From Sanguibacter suaedae (GTDB lineage: Bacteria > Actinomycetota > Actinomycetes > Actinomycetales > Cellulomonadaceae): a stretch of 64,000 bases of DNA. Position 1 is the stretch's first letter. Each line of letters starts with the position of its first letter. Below, piece by piece: positions 26,670 to 34,076 of the stretch. The DNA is taken from assembly GCF_016342785.1 (NCBI RefSeq), contig NZ_JAEINH010000003.1, positions 93,932 to 157,931 on the forward strand. Direction: 5' to 3'. The translations under genes were made by a program, and so were the position numbers. The notes beneath the pieces are model-generated. The model ran no database searches. It was not told where the DNA came from and was given only the letters and a program-made list of their open reading frames with translations.

Positions 26670-27680
26670 ATGACCCACGCTAATGCCCCGCCGACCCCTG
26701 CCGGAAGACTGCGATTGATGCGGCGCTGCGAGCATCGTCCGATTGCCCACGTAGCGGCCGAGGCCGGCGTCGCGCGTGCGACCGTGACGAAGTGGTTGCG
26801 CCGCTATAAGCGCCTTGGCGAGGCCGGACGGGTAGACCGGTCCAGCGCCCCGTTCTCGAGCCCGACCCAGACCTCGCCTGGGGTGGTGGAACGGATCGAG
26901 GACCTGCGCCGCACCCACAAGTGGACGGCCCGCCAGGTCCATCTCGAGCTGGTCCGTGAGGGCCACCAAATTGCTCCGGTGGCGGCGGCTCGGTGGTTGC
27001 GTAGGTTGGAGATCGCCCAGCGGCGGGACACCGACCCCACCAGAGTGAGCAACCGGGTCGTCCGCCGGATCGTGGCCCGGCATCCTAGTCAGATGGTTCA
27101 TCTGGATGTGAAGAAGGTCGGGTGGATCCCTGACGGCGGTGGCTGGCGGGTTTACGGACGAGGTTCACCGCAGGCCAGGGCCGTCAACCGGGCCAAGGCC
27201 AAGGCCGCTAGGGCCGGATACGTCCACCTGCACTCCGCGGTCGACGGCTTCTCCCGCCTGGCCTACACCGAAGCGCTCCCCAACGAGACCGCCGCCACCA
27301 CCACCACCATCGAATTCTGGGCCCGCGCACGGGCGTTCTTCGCCGCCCACGGCATCGCCCGCATCACCCGGGTCATGACTGACAACGGGTCGAACTACCG
27401 GGCCAAGGACTTCCACCAGGCGGCCTTGGCGACCGCGGCCAAGCACCAACGCATCCAGCCCCACCCCCAAGCACAACGGGAAAGTCGAACGCTACAACCA
27501 CACCCTGGCCGAGGAACTTCTCTACGCCCGCGGATGGCCTCAGAAGCCCACCGCACCGCGGCAATCGACGTCTGGAGCATCCACTACAACTACCATCGAC
27601 CACACACTGCAGCCAGGAACCAACCCCCAGCCTCACGCCTCCGAGAAGGTGTCACCAACGTCATGACACAGAACAGCTAG
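26670..27680 (+). pseudogene. IS481-family transposase with two compensating frameshifts
   Basis: The protein starts at ATG 26670 (GAAGGA upstream) with a winged-helix N-terminus (VAAEAGVARATVTKWLRRYK). The first two DDE residues follow: Asp in MVHLDVKKVGWIPDGGG and Asp in MTDNGSNYRAKD. The third region is out of frame: KHNGKVERYNHTLAEELL, containing the catalytic Glu, reads one base over from about 27467 to 27532. The frame then returns for IDVWSIHYNYHRPHTA. One extra C in a C5 run and one lost base before the final block explain this. The product would be full length but lack the Glu. The TAG stop comes from the target CTAG, outside the IS. Confidence 0.85.
27649..27676 (+). repeat. IS right inverted repeat
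   Basis: Complement of the left end at 25 of 28 positions. Confidence 0.88.
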
Positions 27681-28108
27681 TTCGTCCAAGCGGGCAGGTT
27701 CTTGTACCCACGCCGCGCTTGGATTACCGCCCCAACGATGAGCATCACGATTCCGATGACCGTGTAGGCGATTGCGAGCCAGAAAACGACTGACACGGAC
27801 TCATTGGAGGTGTTCATCACCGCGAAAGCCGAGCCCCAAGCTGCTAGGGCGGCGAGAAGTGCCACGACACCGGCACCCGTGTAGGGGGTGCGCCACCACA
27901 CATTGCTGAGCTGGTGCGAAGTGAACTTGATGAACTGCTTCAGCTGTTTCTCTTCGTTGGTCGAAAGGCCGCCCGCAATAACTAGCGCTCGTGCTTCACG
28001 GATCGCTTCGACTCGGGCGAGACTTCGATCGCCGTGGAAGAGCGCCGAGAGGACTGCCACTAGCGCTACGGCGACGGTTCCGATACTGATCCACTCTGCT
28101 GCTCCCAT
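27677..28108 (-). CDS. Three-helix membrane protein, unknown
   Basis: 143 aa, intact. One helix lies at the N-terminus (ISIGTVAVALVAVLSALF), then a soluble stretch with ARALVIAGGLSTNEEKQLKQ, then two C-terminal helices (AGVVALLAALAAWGSAFAVM and VFWLAIAYTVIGIVMLIVGA). The tail is basic. Not recognised. Lower GC than the host. Its TAG stop is the complement of the CTAG into which the IS inserted, so before the insertion it ended head-on with the DUF4145 gene. A membrane effector of a phage-borne exclusion system is possible but only a guess. Confidence 0.65.
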   Translation of the reverse strand: MGAAEWISIGTVAVALVAVLSALFHGDRSLARVEAIREARALVIAGGLSTNEEKQLKQFIKFTSHQLSNVWWRTPYTGAGVVALLAALAAWGSAFAVMNTSNESVSVVFWLAIAYTVIGIVMLIVGAVIQARRGYKNLPAWTN

Positions 28109-28195
28109 GACGTTAGTTGTACACCCACACTGACATACCCGAGGTCGGTCCTCACGAATCCCCCCTCACGGACGATGGACTCAGGAGGCCCGCCC

Positions 28196-28517
28196 ATGAC
28201 GCCCCCCTGATCCCGCACTCATCCGCGACGAGGTCACCAGCCCTGACGATGCAACGCTCGAGGAGTGGTTCGACGAGCTCGGGCACTGGCTGCCCGTGGC
28301 GATCCGCATCCTCTTGCGCCGGTACGCCGACGCGTCCGCCGGCGGGCCAGAGGTCTCGAACTTCGGGCTCGACGGCGTTCTCACGGTCGGCTTCTCGAAG
28401 GCGACTCTTGCGAGCCTCGCCGCGCAGATCGCCCGCCCCGAGGACCTCCTCAACCCGACCTCCACGTCCGGCCGGCTCCAGATCGCACCGATCCTGCGCC
28501 CGGACGGCTACTGGTGA
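28196..28517 (+). pseudogene. Phage structural gene fragment, frameshifted
   Basis: ATG 28196 has AGGAGG upstream but meets a stop after four codons. Removing one C from the C6 run at 28202-28207 opens a frame of about 106 aa (PDPALIRDEVTSPDDATLEE, then FGLDGVLTVGFSKATLAS, ending LRPDGYW). It sits just before the minor head gene, overlapping GTGA at 28514-28517, so it belongs to the head module. Family not recognised. Confidence 0.6.
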
Positions 28518-29525
28518 CCCAGCCCGACAGCATCGAAGCGCTCACCGCCCAGCTGCGGACTGAAGTGGCGGCCGTGTGGGCGTGGATCGTGCGCGAGCTG
28601 GACGAGCTCCTGCGTGAGTGGTGGGGCCTCGCCCCGGCGGTGCGCGTGAACCGCCTCACCGAGCTCGAGGCGGCCGTGTGCGCGCTCGGGGACCAGGGAC
28701 ACGCTCGCCGCCACGCAAGTCCTGACGGCCACGCAGGCGGCCTACGAGATCGGTGCGTTCACCGTCGCCACGACCCTCGGCACGCCCACGGCCTTCGCTG
28801 CCATCGACACCAACGTGATCGCGGCACTCGCTAAGGACACGATGGCCGACATCCTCCTCGCGACCCGCGGCATGGACGAGTCTGCGAAGGCGTTCACCCG
28901 CACAATGGCCCCGGACTGGGTGTGCGCGAAGATCTACTCCGGCCTCACCGCGGGCAGGCCGGGGTGCGCCTGGCCGCCGAACTCCCGCCGAACTCCTACC
29001 GAACGGAATCACGGCCGTCACCTACGCGAACGGGCGCAAGATCGGCCTGTCGACGTACACGGACATGGTCGTGCGCACGAAGACGGTCATGGCGTACCAG
29101 GAGGGAGCGTTCAACCAGGCCGAGGCGCTCGGCGTGGAGTGGATGGAGATCTTCGACGGCGCCGCCTGCGAGTGGACGTCGCAAGACGACCTCCAAAAGG
29201 ACAACGGCATGATCGTCACGCTCGCGAGTACCCGATCAGCTATCCAAACTGCCGACGCTCGTCGTCGCCCCGGATCGACATCTCGTCGGCGGCGGACGCG
29301 AAGGTCGCTCGAGCGACCACGACCGAGGCGCAGCACGCCGACCAGGAAGCCGCGGGCAGGCTCGTGCGGCCGCCTACGCCCGCCCACCCGACGCGTCTCC
29401 CTCGACTCCCAGGTGGCTCTACCCGCAGGCGCACGAACATCGACCTCCAGGCCTGGGTCGTCGGGTCCAAGGCCGCCGCTCGGAACGCGACCCTCACGCA
29501 GAAGCGAGTGCCACCGCCCGAGTGA
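28514..29525 (+). pseudogene. Phage minor head protein, multiply frameshifted
   Basis: Pieces of an actinophage minor capsid/MuF-like protein appear in order but in different frames. The N-terminal helical part is IEALTAQLRTEVAAVWAWIV. Next comes YEIGAFTVATTLGTPTAFAA to TRTMAPDWVCAKIYSGLTAG after about 28698. VRLAAELPPNS and ITAVTYANGRKIGLSTYTDM follow, then MVVRTKTVMAYQEGAFNQAE and GVEWMEIFDGAACEWTSQDD. EYPISYPNCRRSSSPRIDI is again one frame off. At least four indels are needed. The end of the original gene is uncertain. Confidence 0.78.
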
Positions 29526-29535
29526 CCATCGCGGC

Positions 29536-29729
29536 ATGACGACCCACGCACCGCGACCACGCCGTTCACGCTCACCACCACGTCTCCCGCCACCGCCGCG
29601 GTCACCTTCGGCGGCGTGAACGTGTCGGACGACGTCGTCGCGGTCGAGTTCACGCAGGCAGCCGGCGACCAGGCGGCGCTCGTCCTGCATCTCAAGCCCA
29701 AGGTCACCATCACGGGGACGCGATCGTGA
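29536..29729 (+). pseudogene. Small phage head-tail region gene, frameshifted
   Basis: ATG 29536 opens MTTHAP, then the frame must shift near 29553 to read TTPFTLTTTSPATAAVTFGG and VNVSDDVVAVEFTQAAGDQA up to TGA 29729. That stop overlaps the GTG of the next gene, showing the original operon layout. Not assigned to a family. Confidence 0.5.
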
Positions 29730-29896
29730 CCGTCGTCCGCGATCCCACCGACGACGAGTTTCGCGCCCGGCCCGGGGACTGGCAGGCCACCCTCGACCCC
29801 GTCGCGCTCGACGCCGAGGTCCGCCCACTCCTGACGAGCATGCGCGGCTCCTACGCCGCGCGCATCGAGGTCCTCGCGGAGAACGTCCGTGGTTGA
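29726..29896 (+). CDS. Small phage hypothetical protein
   Basis: 56 aa from GTG 29726: TVVRDPTDDEFRARPGDW, then PLLTSMRGSYAARIEVLAEN. It overlaps both neighbours by 4-8 bp, as in compact phage head-tail modules. Function unknown. Confidence 0.5.
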   Translation: MTVVRDPTDDEFRARPGDWQATLDPVALDAEVRPLLTSMRGSYAARIEVLAENVRG

Positions 29897-30341
29897 CCTC
29901 GGCCCCGTCCTCAACCTCGGCGGCACCCTCGCCGCATCCGCCGTCCGCACGTTCGGGACTGAGGTCACCCCGGCCGTCGAGATCTTCGGGGAGACCGACC
30001 CAGTCACGCTCGAGCGGCCCGTCGCCGTCCAGGCGCTCGGGAAGCAGCAGGGCATCATCATCAAGACCGGCGGCGCGACGGGCGAGCTCATCCCCGGCGT
30101 CCAAGTCCAGGTCACTGACTGGCGCGTAGTCCTCCTGCCGAACGTCCCCGACGTCGCGACCGTCTCGACGAACCTGCCCCAGGCGCGCCGTCTCGAGTTC
30201 GGGTTCTTCGGCGAAGATTCCCTCGGCCGCAACTACCGCCAGCCCCCGTACCCGCACTGGCGCCCAGCCATCGCCGGCGTCGCCGACGTGTTTGCGACCG
30301 AGCTCGACCGCGCCACGCGAGCCTCCCGGAGGACATCGTGA
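29889..30341 (+). CDS. Phage head-tail connector-like protein
   Basis: 150 aa, open. LNLGGTLAASAVRTFGTEVT, the GETDPVTLERPV segment and ATGELIPGVQVQVTDWRVVL resemble the small beta-rich head-closure proteins of actinophages (DUF6093-like), which I infer from layout and pattern only. Overlaps the gene before it by 8 bp and the next by 4 bp. Confidence 0.5.
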   Translation: MVDLGPVLNLGGTLAASAVRTFGTEVTPAVEIFGETDPVTLERPVAVQALGKQQGIIIKTGGATGELIPGVQVQVTDWRVVLLPNVPDVATVSTNLPQARRLEFGFFGEDSLGRNYRQPPYPHWRPAIAGVADVFATELDRATRASRRTS

Positions 30342-30394
30342 GCCTGTACCGAACCGAGCCCATCCGCGACGCCGCCGTCGTCGCCGCCGCGTAA
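30338..30394 (+). CDS. Truncated phage peptide
   Basis: 18 codons from GTG 30338 (SLYRTEPIRDAAVVAAA), coupled by GTGA to the upstream gene. Probably the start of a larger head-tail gene cut by deletion. Confidence 0.3.
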   Translation: MSLYRTEPIRDAAVVAAA

Positions 30395-30462
30395 CCACCC
30401 CCTCGTCGTCGCCGCACCCCTTCGCTCGTGTGCGGGGACGACCCTCATGGAAGGACGCCGTC

Positions 30463-30903
30463 ATGGCACTGCCGCAGAAGAACACCCGCATCATCCGCGT
30501 CCCGATCGTCCTCGACTCCGAGGTCGATCTGGAATGCCTCCAGGCGCAGCGCGCCGTCGACGTGCGCGCCGCAGAGCTGCTCAGCACTGCGGCCGACCGG
30601 ATCCACATCGCCCGCGCCGCCGCGCCCTCTGAAACTGAGATCGACGCCGCGAACCGCATCGTCGACTGGGACAAGGCCGTCATCGCCGAACTCAAGGCCA
30701 CCGCCGAGGAGAAGAAGGCCGCGCTCGAGGACGTGACCGCATGGTCCGCGGTCCGCGCCCTCGGCCGCAAGACGTGGGCCGACCTCGTCCGCCGCCACCC
30801 CGCGACGCTCGAGGACCAAAAGCAGTGGGAGGCCGACGGCGGGAAGGGCAAGGCGCCGTACAACGAGATCGAGCTCGCCAAGGACCTCTTCCACCTCGCG
30901 TGA
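30463..30903 (+). CDS. Phage tail assembly-type protein
   Basis: 146 aa, intact, with GGAAGG ten nt before the ATG. MALPQKNTRIIRVPIVLDSE starts a beta-rich N-terminus; long helices follow (IDAANRIVDWDKAVIAELKA). This looks like an actinophage tail tube or tail assembly chaperone-region protein, but I cannot assign it firmly. It is the last gene before the right attachment repeat. Confidence 0.45.
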   Translation: MALPQKNTRIIRVPIVLDSEVDLECLQAQRAVDVRAAELLSTAADRIHIARAAAPSETEIDAANRIVDWDKAVIAELKATAEEKKAALEDVTAWSAVRALGRKTWADLVRRHPATLEDQKQWEADGGKGKAPYNEIELAKDLFHLA

Positions 30904-30955
30904 ATCTCACCCCTGGAGACTCCCGAATGTTTCCACAGTTCAGAGAGCATAAAAG

Positions 30956-30983
30956 GCGGATGAGCTGGCCGGTACGCCGGGTT
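30956..30983 (+). repeat. Right attachment repeat (attR) inside rnpB
   Basis: 28 bp identical to 24511-24538. It forms the conserved 3' end of rnpB, including the P1 strand, so integration left the RNA gene complete. Confidence 0.92.
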
Positions 30984-31341
30984 CTGTTCCCGCGCCCGGT
31001 TGCCCCGGCGCGGGCGACGACCATCCATCTACGACGTACGTCGCCGTACGCCTCCAGCGGCCTACCCGGATGCTCGGGCGAGCAGCCCTCGGACGCATCC
31101 TGTCTGACCTTGCTCCAGGTGGGGTTTACCTAGCCACGCCAGTCACCTGGCGTGCTGGTGGTCTCTTACACCACCGTTTCACCCTTACCGGGTGCGCGAA
31201 CGCCCCGGCGGTCTGTTCTCTGTGGCACTGTCCCGCGGGTCACCCCGGGTGGGCGTTACCCACCACCTCGCTCTGTGGAGCCCGGACGTTCCTCGGCGGG
31301 AGGCGGACCTCCCGACGCGGTCGTCTGGCCAACTCATCCGC
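30956..31341 (-). ncRNA. rnpB: RNase P RNA
   Basis: 386 nt catalytic RNA that trims tRNA 5' leaders. The ends pair as P1 (5' GCGGATGAG with 3' CTCATCCGC). Internal landmarks on the minus strand are GAGGAACGTCCGGGCTCC, GGTAACGCCCACC, CACAGAGAACAGACCGCC and AAGGGTGAAACGGTGG, all conserved in bacterial type A RNA. Length is normal for actinobacteria. Its 3' end doubles as the phage attachment site. Confidence 0.97.
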
Positions 31342-31353
31342 ACCGCAAGGGTA

Positions 31354-31737
31354 CTAGAGGGTGACCGGGTACGTGAGCGTCAGCTCGTCCCCGCTCACAC
31401 CGCGGATCCCCCACCGGTCCTGCGGACTCTCGAGGACGACGATCTCGAGGTCGTCGACGGGGAGCCCGAACGCCGGGCAGACCCGCGCGTACGTCTCGCG
31501 GACGAGCGCCCGGACGGCCTGGGTGCTCCGGCCGGCGAACGCGACGACCTCGACCACGAGGTACGCGTGCCCGCGGGGAGCCACGAGATCGTCGTCGTCG
31601 AGCCAGACGAAGCGCTGGAACCGCTTGTCCTCCGGGAGCTGCCACGCGGCCATCAGCGCGCCGTGGAGGACGTCGGAGAGGTCCTCCCGTCGTCCTGCCC
31701 ACACCGAGCGTCGACCGTAGACCTTGAGCTGTGCCAT
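31354..31737 (-). CDS. Tautomerase-fold protein lacking Pro-1
   Basis: 127 aa from ATG 31737. MAQLKVYGRR, FQRFVWLDDDDLVAPRGHAY and the terminal WGIRGVSGDELTLTYPV fit a tautomerase/4-oxalocrotonate-like family. Residue 2 is Ala, where the family needs Pro as the N-terminal catalytic base, so activity is doubtful or altered. The upstream TACCGT is 8 nt from the ATG. An upstream extension (MRVPSAG) would not supply an N-terminal Pro either. Confidence 0.7.
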   Translation of the reverse strand: MAQLKVYGRRSVWAGRREDLSDVLHGALMAAWQLPEDKRFQRFVWLDDDDLVAPRGHAYLVVEVVAFAGRSTQAVRALVRETYARVCPAFGLPVDDLEIVVLESPQDRWGIRGVSGDELTLTYPVTL

Positions 31738-31780
31738 GCCAGCCGACGGTACACGCACCGCGGCCGCCTAGAATCGTCGG

Positions 31781-32557
31781 GTGCTGCTGCTCCTCCCGCC
31801 CTCCGAGGGCAAGACCCCCGCCGCGAGCGGCGCGCCGTGCGACCTCTCGGCACTCTCCTCGCCCGACCTCACGGTTCACCGGACGCGCGTCCTCCGGGCG
31901 CTCGCCCGGGTCAGCGCAGGCACCGACGCGATGGAGCGGCTGGGTGTCGGTCCCAGCCTCGCCGAGGACGTGGCGCGCAACACGCGCCTCGACGTCGAGC
32001 CGGCGGGCCCGGCGTCCTCCGTCTACACGGGGGTCCTCTACGCAGCTGCGGGGCTCGCGGACCTGGACGACGCCCAGGCCGCGCGCGCGGCGACGTCCGT
32101 GCGCACGGTGTCCGCGCTGTGGGGCGCGGTCTCCCCCGCGGACCGCATCCCCGCCTACCGGCTGTCCATGGGCACGGACCTCACGGGCGTCGGACCGCTC
32201 GCACCGTCCTGGCGTCCGCATCTCGACCAGGCGCTCGCGCCGCTCGCCGAGGGGGACGTCGTCGTCGACTGCCGTTCCGCGGCGTACCTGGCCGCATGGA
32301 AGCCGGCCAGGGGCACCGACTGGGTGACGGTCCGGGTGCTCCGCGAGCTCGACGGGCGTCGGAGCGTCGTGTCGCACAATGCCAAGCACGCACGGGGCGT
32401 CCTCACGCGGCACCTCCTCACCCGGCCCGCCGAGCCACCGCGGACGAGCGACGAGCTCGTCAAGGCGGCGCACGAGCTCGTGGGCACGTCGTTCCTCGAG
32501 GTCTCGCTCGTCGGCGCGCGGACCGGCCCGGCGACCCTGGAGCTCGTCGTCACCTGA
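31781..32557 (+). CDS. yaaA: YaaA family peroxide stress protein
   Basis: 258 aa, DUF328/YaaA family, DNA-binding proteins that limit iron-dependent damage under peroxide. LLPPSEGKTP at the N-terminus, YTGVLYAA, IPAYRLSMGT, VVDCRSAAYLAAW and SHNAKHARG match the family signature. GTG 31781 is preceded by TAGAAT (31769-31774) with 6 nt between and no Shine-Dalgarno, a leaderless start. Confidence 0.9.
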   Translation: MLLLLPPSEGKTPAASGAPCDLSALSSPDLTVHRTRVLRALARVSAGTDAMERLGVGPSLAEDVARNTRLDVEPAGPASSVYTGVLYAAAGLADLDDAQAARAATSVRTVSALWGAVSPADRIPAYRLSMGTDLTGVGPLAPSWRPHLDQALAPLAEGDVVVDCRSAAYLAAWKPARGTDWVTVRVLRELDGRRSVVSHNAKHARGVLTRHLLTRPAEPPRTSDELVKAAHELVGTSFLEVSLVGARTGPATLELVVT

Positions 32558-32602
32558 CCCGCCCGGCAGGCGCCGGAGAGGCGCCCCTGCCCCGGCGAGG
32601 TC

Positions 32603-33322
32603 CTACGTCTCCTGGAGCACGCCGAGCGCCGTCACCTCGACGGCGCCGTCGGGCCAGAGGTTGAGGATGCTCACCGAGCACGGGGCGACACGCAGGAGCT
32701 GCCACCGTCCCGGGTCCGTCCCGAGGGCCGTCCCGACGATCGACCGGATCGCGACGGCGTGGGAGACCACGACGACCGTGCGGCCGGTGCCTCCGGCGAG
32801 GAGGTCCTGCACCGCGGACCACGCGCGTGCACCGACGTCGACGAACGACTCTCCACCGGGCGGCCGATCGGTCCCGGACTCGTGCCACCCGCGGAGCTCG
32901 CCCGGCCAGCGCGCCTCCACCTCGGCGGCGGTGAGGCCCTGCCACTCCCCGAAGACGCACTCGGCGAGGCGCTCGTCCGTGGCGACGGGCTGGCCGAGAC
33001 GGCGCCCCACGGCCGCAGCGGTCTCCTGCGTCCGGACCATCGGCGATGCGACGACAGCGGTCGGGTGCGGCAGGTCCTGCCACAGCTGTCGGCCGATCCG
33101 GTGCACGAGGTCCGCGGCGCGCGCCGCCTGGATGCGCCCGTGACCCGCCAGGGGCGGGCCGGGCTCGGACCCGCCCGAGTACGCCCCGGTCAGGGTGTGC
33201 TCGGTGACTCCGTGGCGGACGAGGACGAGCGTGAGAGGTCTCTGGTCGTCGAACCGCAGCGGGGCGCCGGGTGGGCGCGGCACCCTGTGGCGGGGGTCAC
33301 CCGATGCGTCGGGAGCAGGCAC
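32603..33322 (-). CDS. Histidine phosphatase (phosphoglycerate mutase-like)
   Basis: 239 aa from GTG 33322, chosen because it is 4 bp after the upstream stop. LVLVRHGVTEHT carries the catalytic His, ECVFGEWQGLT the Glu, and VVVVSHAVAIRSI the second His. In mycobacteria the equivalent gene is fused to RNase HI; here only the phosphatase half exists. Last gene of a three-gene operon with the zinc-ribbon and NIF3 proteins. Substrate unknown, possibly alpha-ribazole phosphate or an acid phosphatase substrate. Confidence 0.88.
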   Translation of the reverse strand: MPAPDASGDPRHRVPRPPGAPLRFDDQRPLTLVLVRHGVTEHTLTGAYSGGSEPGPPLAGHGRIQAARAADLVHRIGRQLWQDLPHPTAVVASPMVRTQETAAAVGRRLGQPVATDERLAECVFGEWQGLTAAEVEARWPGELRGWHESGTDRPPGGESFVDVGARAWSAVQDLLAGGTGRTVVVVSHAVAIRSIVGTALGTDPGRWQLLRVAPCSVSILNLWPDGAVEVTALGVLQET

Positions 33323-33326
33323 GGCG

Positions 33327-34076
33327 CTACTCGGCGGCAGCGGTCTCGACGGGGCGCACGAGGATGCGGCCGCACTCCTCGCAGCGGACCACCTCGTCCG
33401 GCGCGGCTGCGCGGATCGCCTGGAGGTCCGTGGGGTTGAGCTCGAGACGGCACCCTTCGCAGCGCCGACCGCGCAGGGCCGCCGCACCGAGCCCACCGAG
33501 TTGCGAGCGCAGCTTGTCGTAAGCGGCGACGAGACCGGCGTCGAGGCCTTCCGCGAGCGACGCACGCTCGCCTTGAACGGTGTTCAGCTCGCGGTCGATC
33601 TCGGCGTAGCCGGCGTCCCGCTCGGCCTCGGCCTCGGTCTTGGCCTCGAGGACCTTCTGGTGAGCCTCGTCGAGCTTGGCGAGGGTGTCCTCGTGCGCCT
33701 CGAGGCGTTCCATGACGTCGAGCTCGACCTCTTCGAGGACGCCCTGCCGGCGCGTGAGGGACTCGAGCTCGCTCATGAGGGCCTGGGCGTCCTTGGCCCC
33801 CACGGCACCGGAGTCGAGGCGGGTCTGGTCACGCGTGGCGCGGGCACGGACCTGCTCGACGTCCGACTCGGCCTTGGCGAGCTCACGGCGCAGGTCGCTG
33901 GCGGCGGTGCGGGACTGCACGAGGGCGGTGTGGAGGTCCGCGAGCTGCGAGTCGATCTCCACGAGACGGGCGAGCGCGGGAAGGGTGGTGCGCTTGTGCT
34001 GCAGCTGCTGCACGCGGGTGTCGAGGGCCTGGACGTCCAGGAGCCGACGTTGATCCTCGACGGGTGCCGTGGTCAC
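33327..34076 (-). CDS. C4-type zinc ribbon coiled-coil protein (DUF164)
   Basis: 249 aa. About 190 residues of heptad-rich coiled coil (LDTRVQQLQHKRTTLPALAR onward) are followed by a zinc ribbon with two Cys pairs (CEGC and CEEC) near the C-terminus. Conserved next to NIF3 in many bacteria; molecular role unknown. GTG 34076 overlaps the NIF3 stop (GTGA), with GGAAGGA upstream. Confidence 0.9.
   Translation of the reverse strand: MTTAPVEDQRRLLDVQALDTRVQQLQHKRTTLPALARLVEIDSQLADLHTALVQSRTAASDLRRELAKAESDVEQVRARATRDQTRLDSGAVGAKDAQALMSELESLTRRQGVLEEVELDVMERLEAHEDTLAKLDEAHQKVLEAKTEAEAERDAGYAEIDRELNTVQGERASLAEGLDAGLVAAYDKLRSQLGGLGAAALRGRRCEGCRLELNPTDLQAIRAAAPDEVVRCEECGRILVRPVETAAAE

Larger units (their letters stand above)
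26549..27676 (+). mobile_element. IS481-family insertion sequence
   Basis: 1,128 bp with terminal inverted repeats matching at 25 of 28 positions and one DDE transposase gene. It sits in a CTAG-like target (CTAA at 26545-26548, CTAG at 27677-27680). IS481 members are known to prefer CTAG-containing sites. The flanking copies are not identical, so the duplication is imperfect or mutated. Confidence 0.88.
24511..30983. mobile_element. Decayed prophage remnant integrated at rnpB
   Basis: About 6.4 kb bounded by an identical 28-bp direct repeat (24511-24538 and 30956-30983). The right copy is the 3' end of rnpB and the left copy is its duplicate, the signature of site-specific integration into an RNA gene. 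Inside are a terminase large subunit fragment, an Lsr2-like helix-turn-helix, a minor head protein and several head-tail genes, mostly broken by frameshifts. A DUF4145 protein, a membrane protein and an IS481-type element are also present. No integrase, portal, major capsid, tail or lysis gene remains. Confidence 0.9.
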
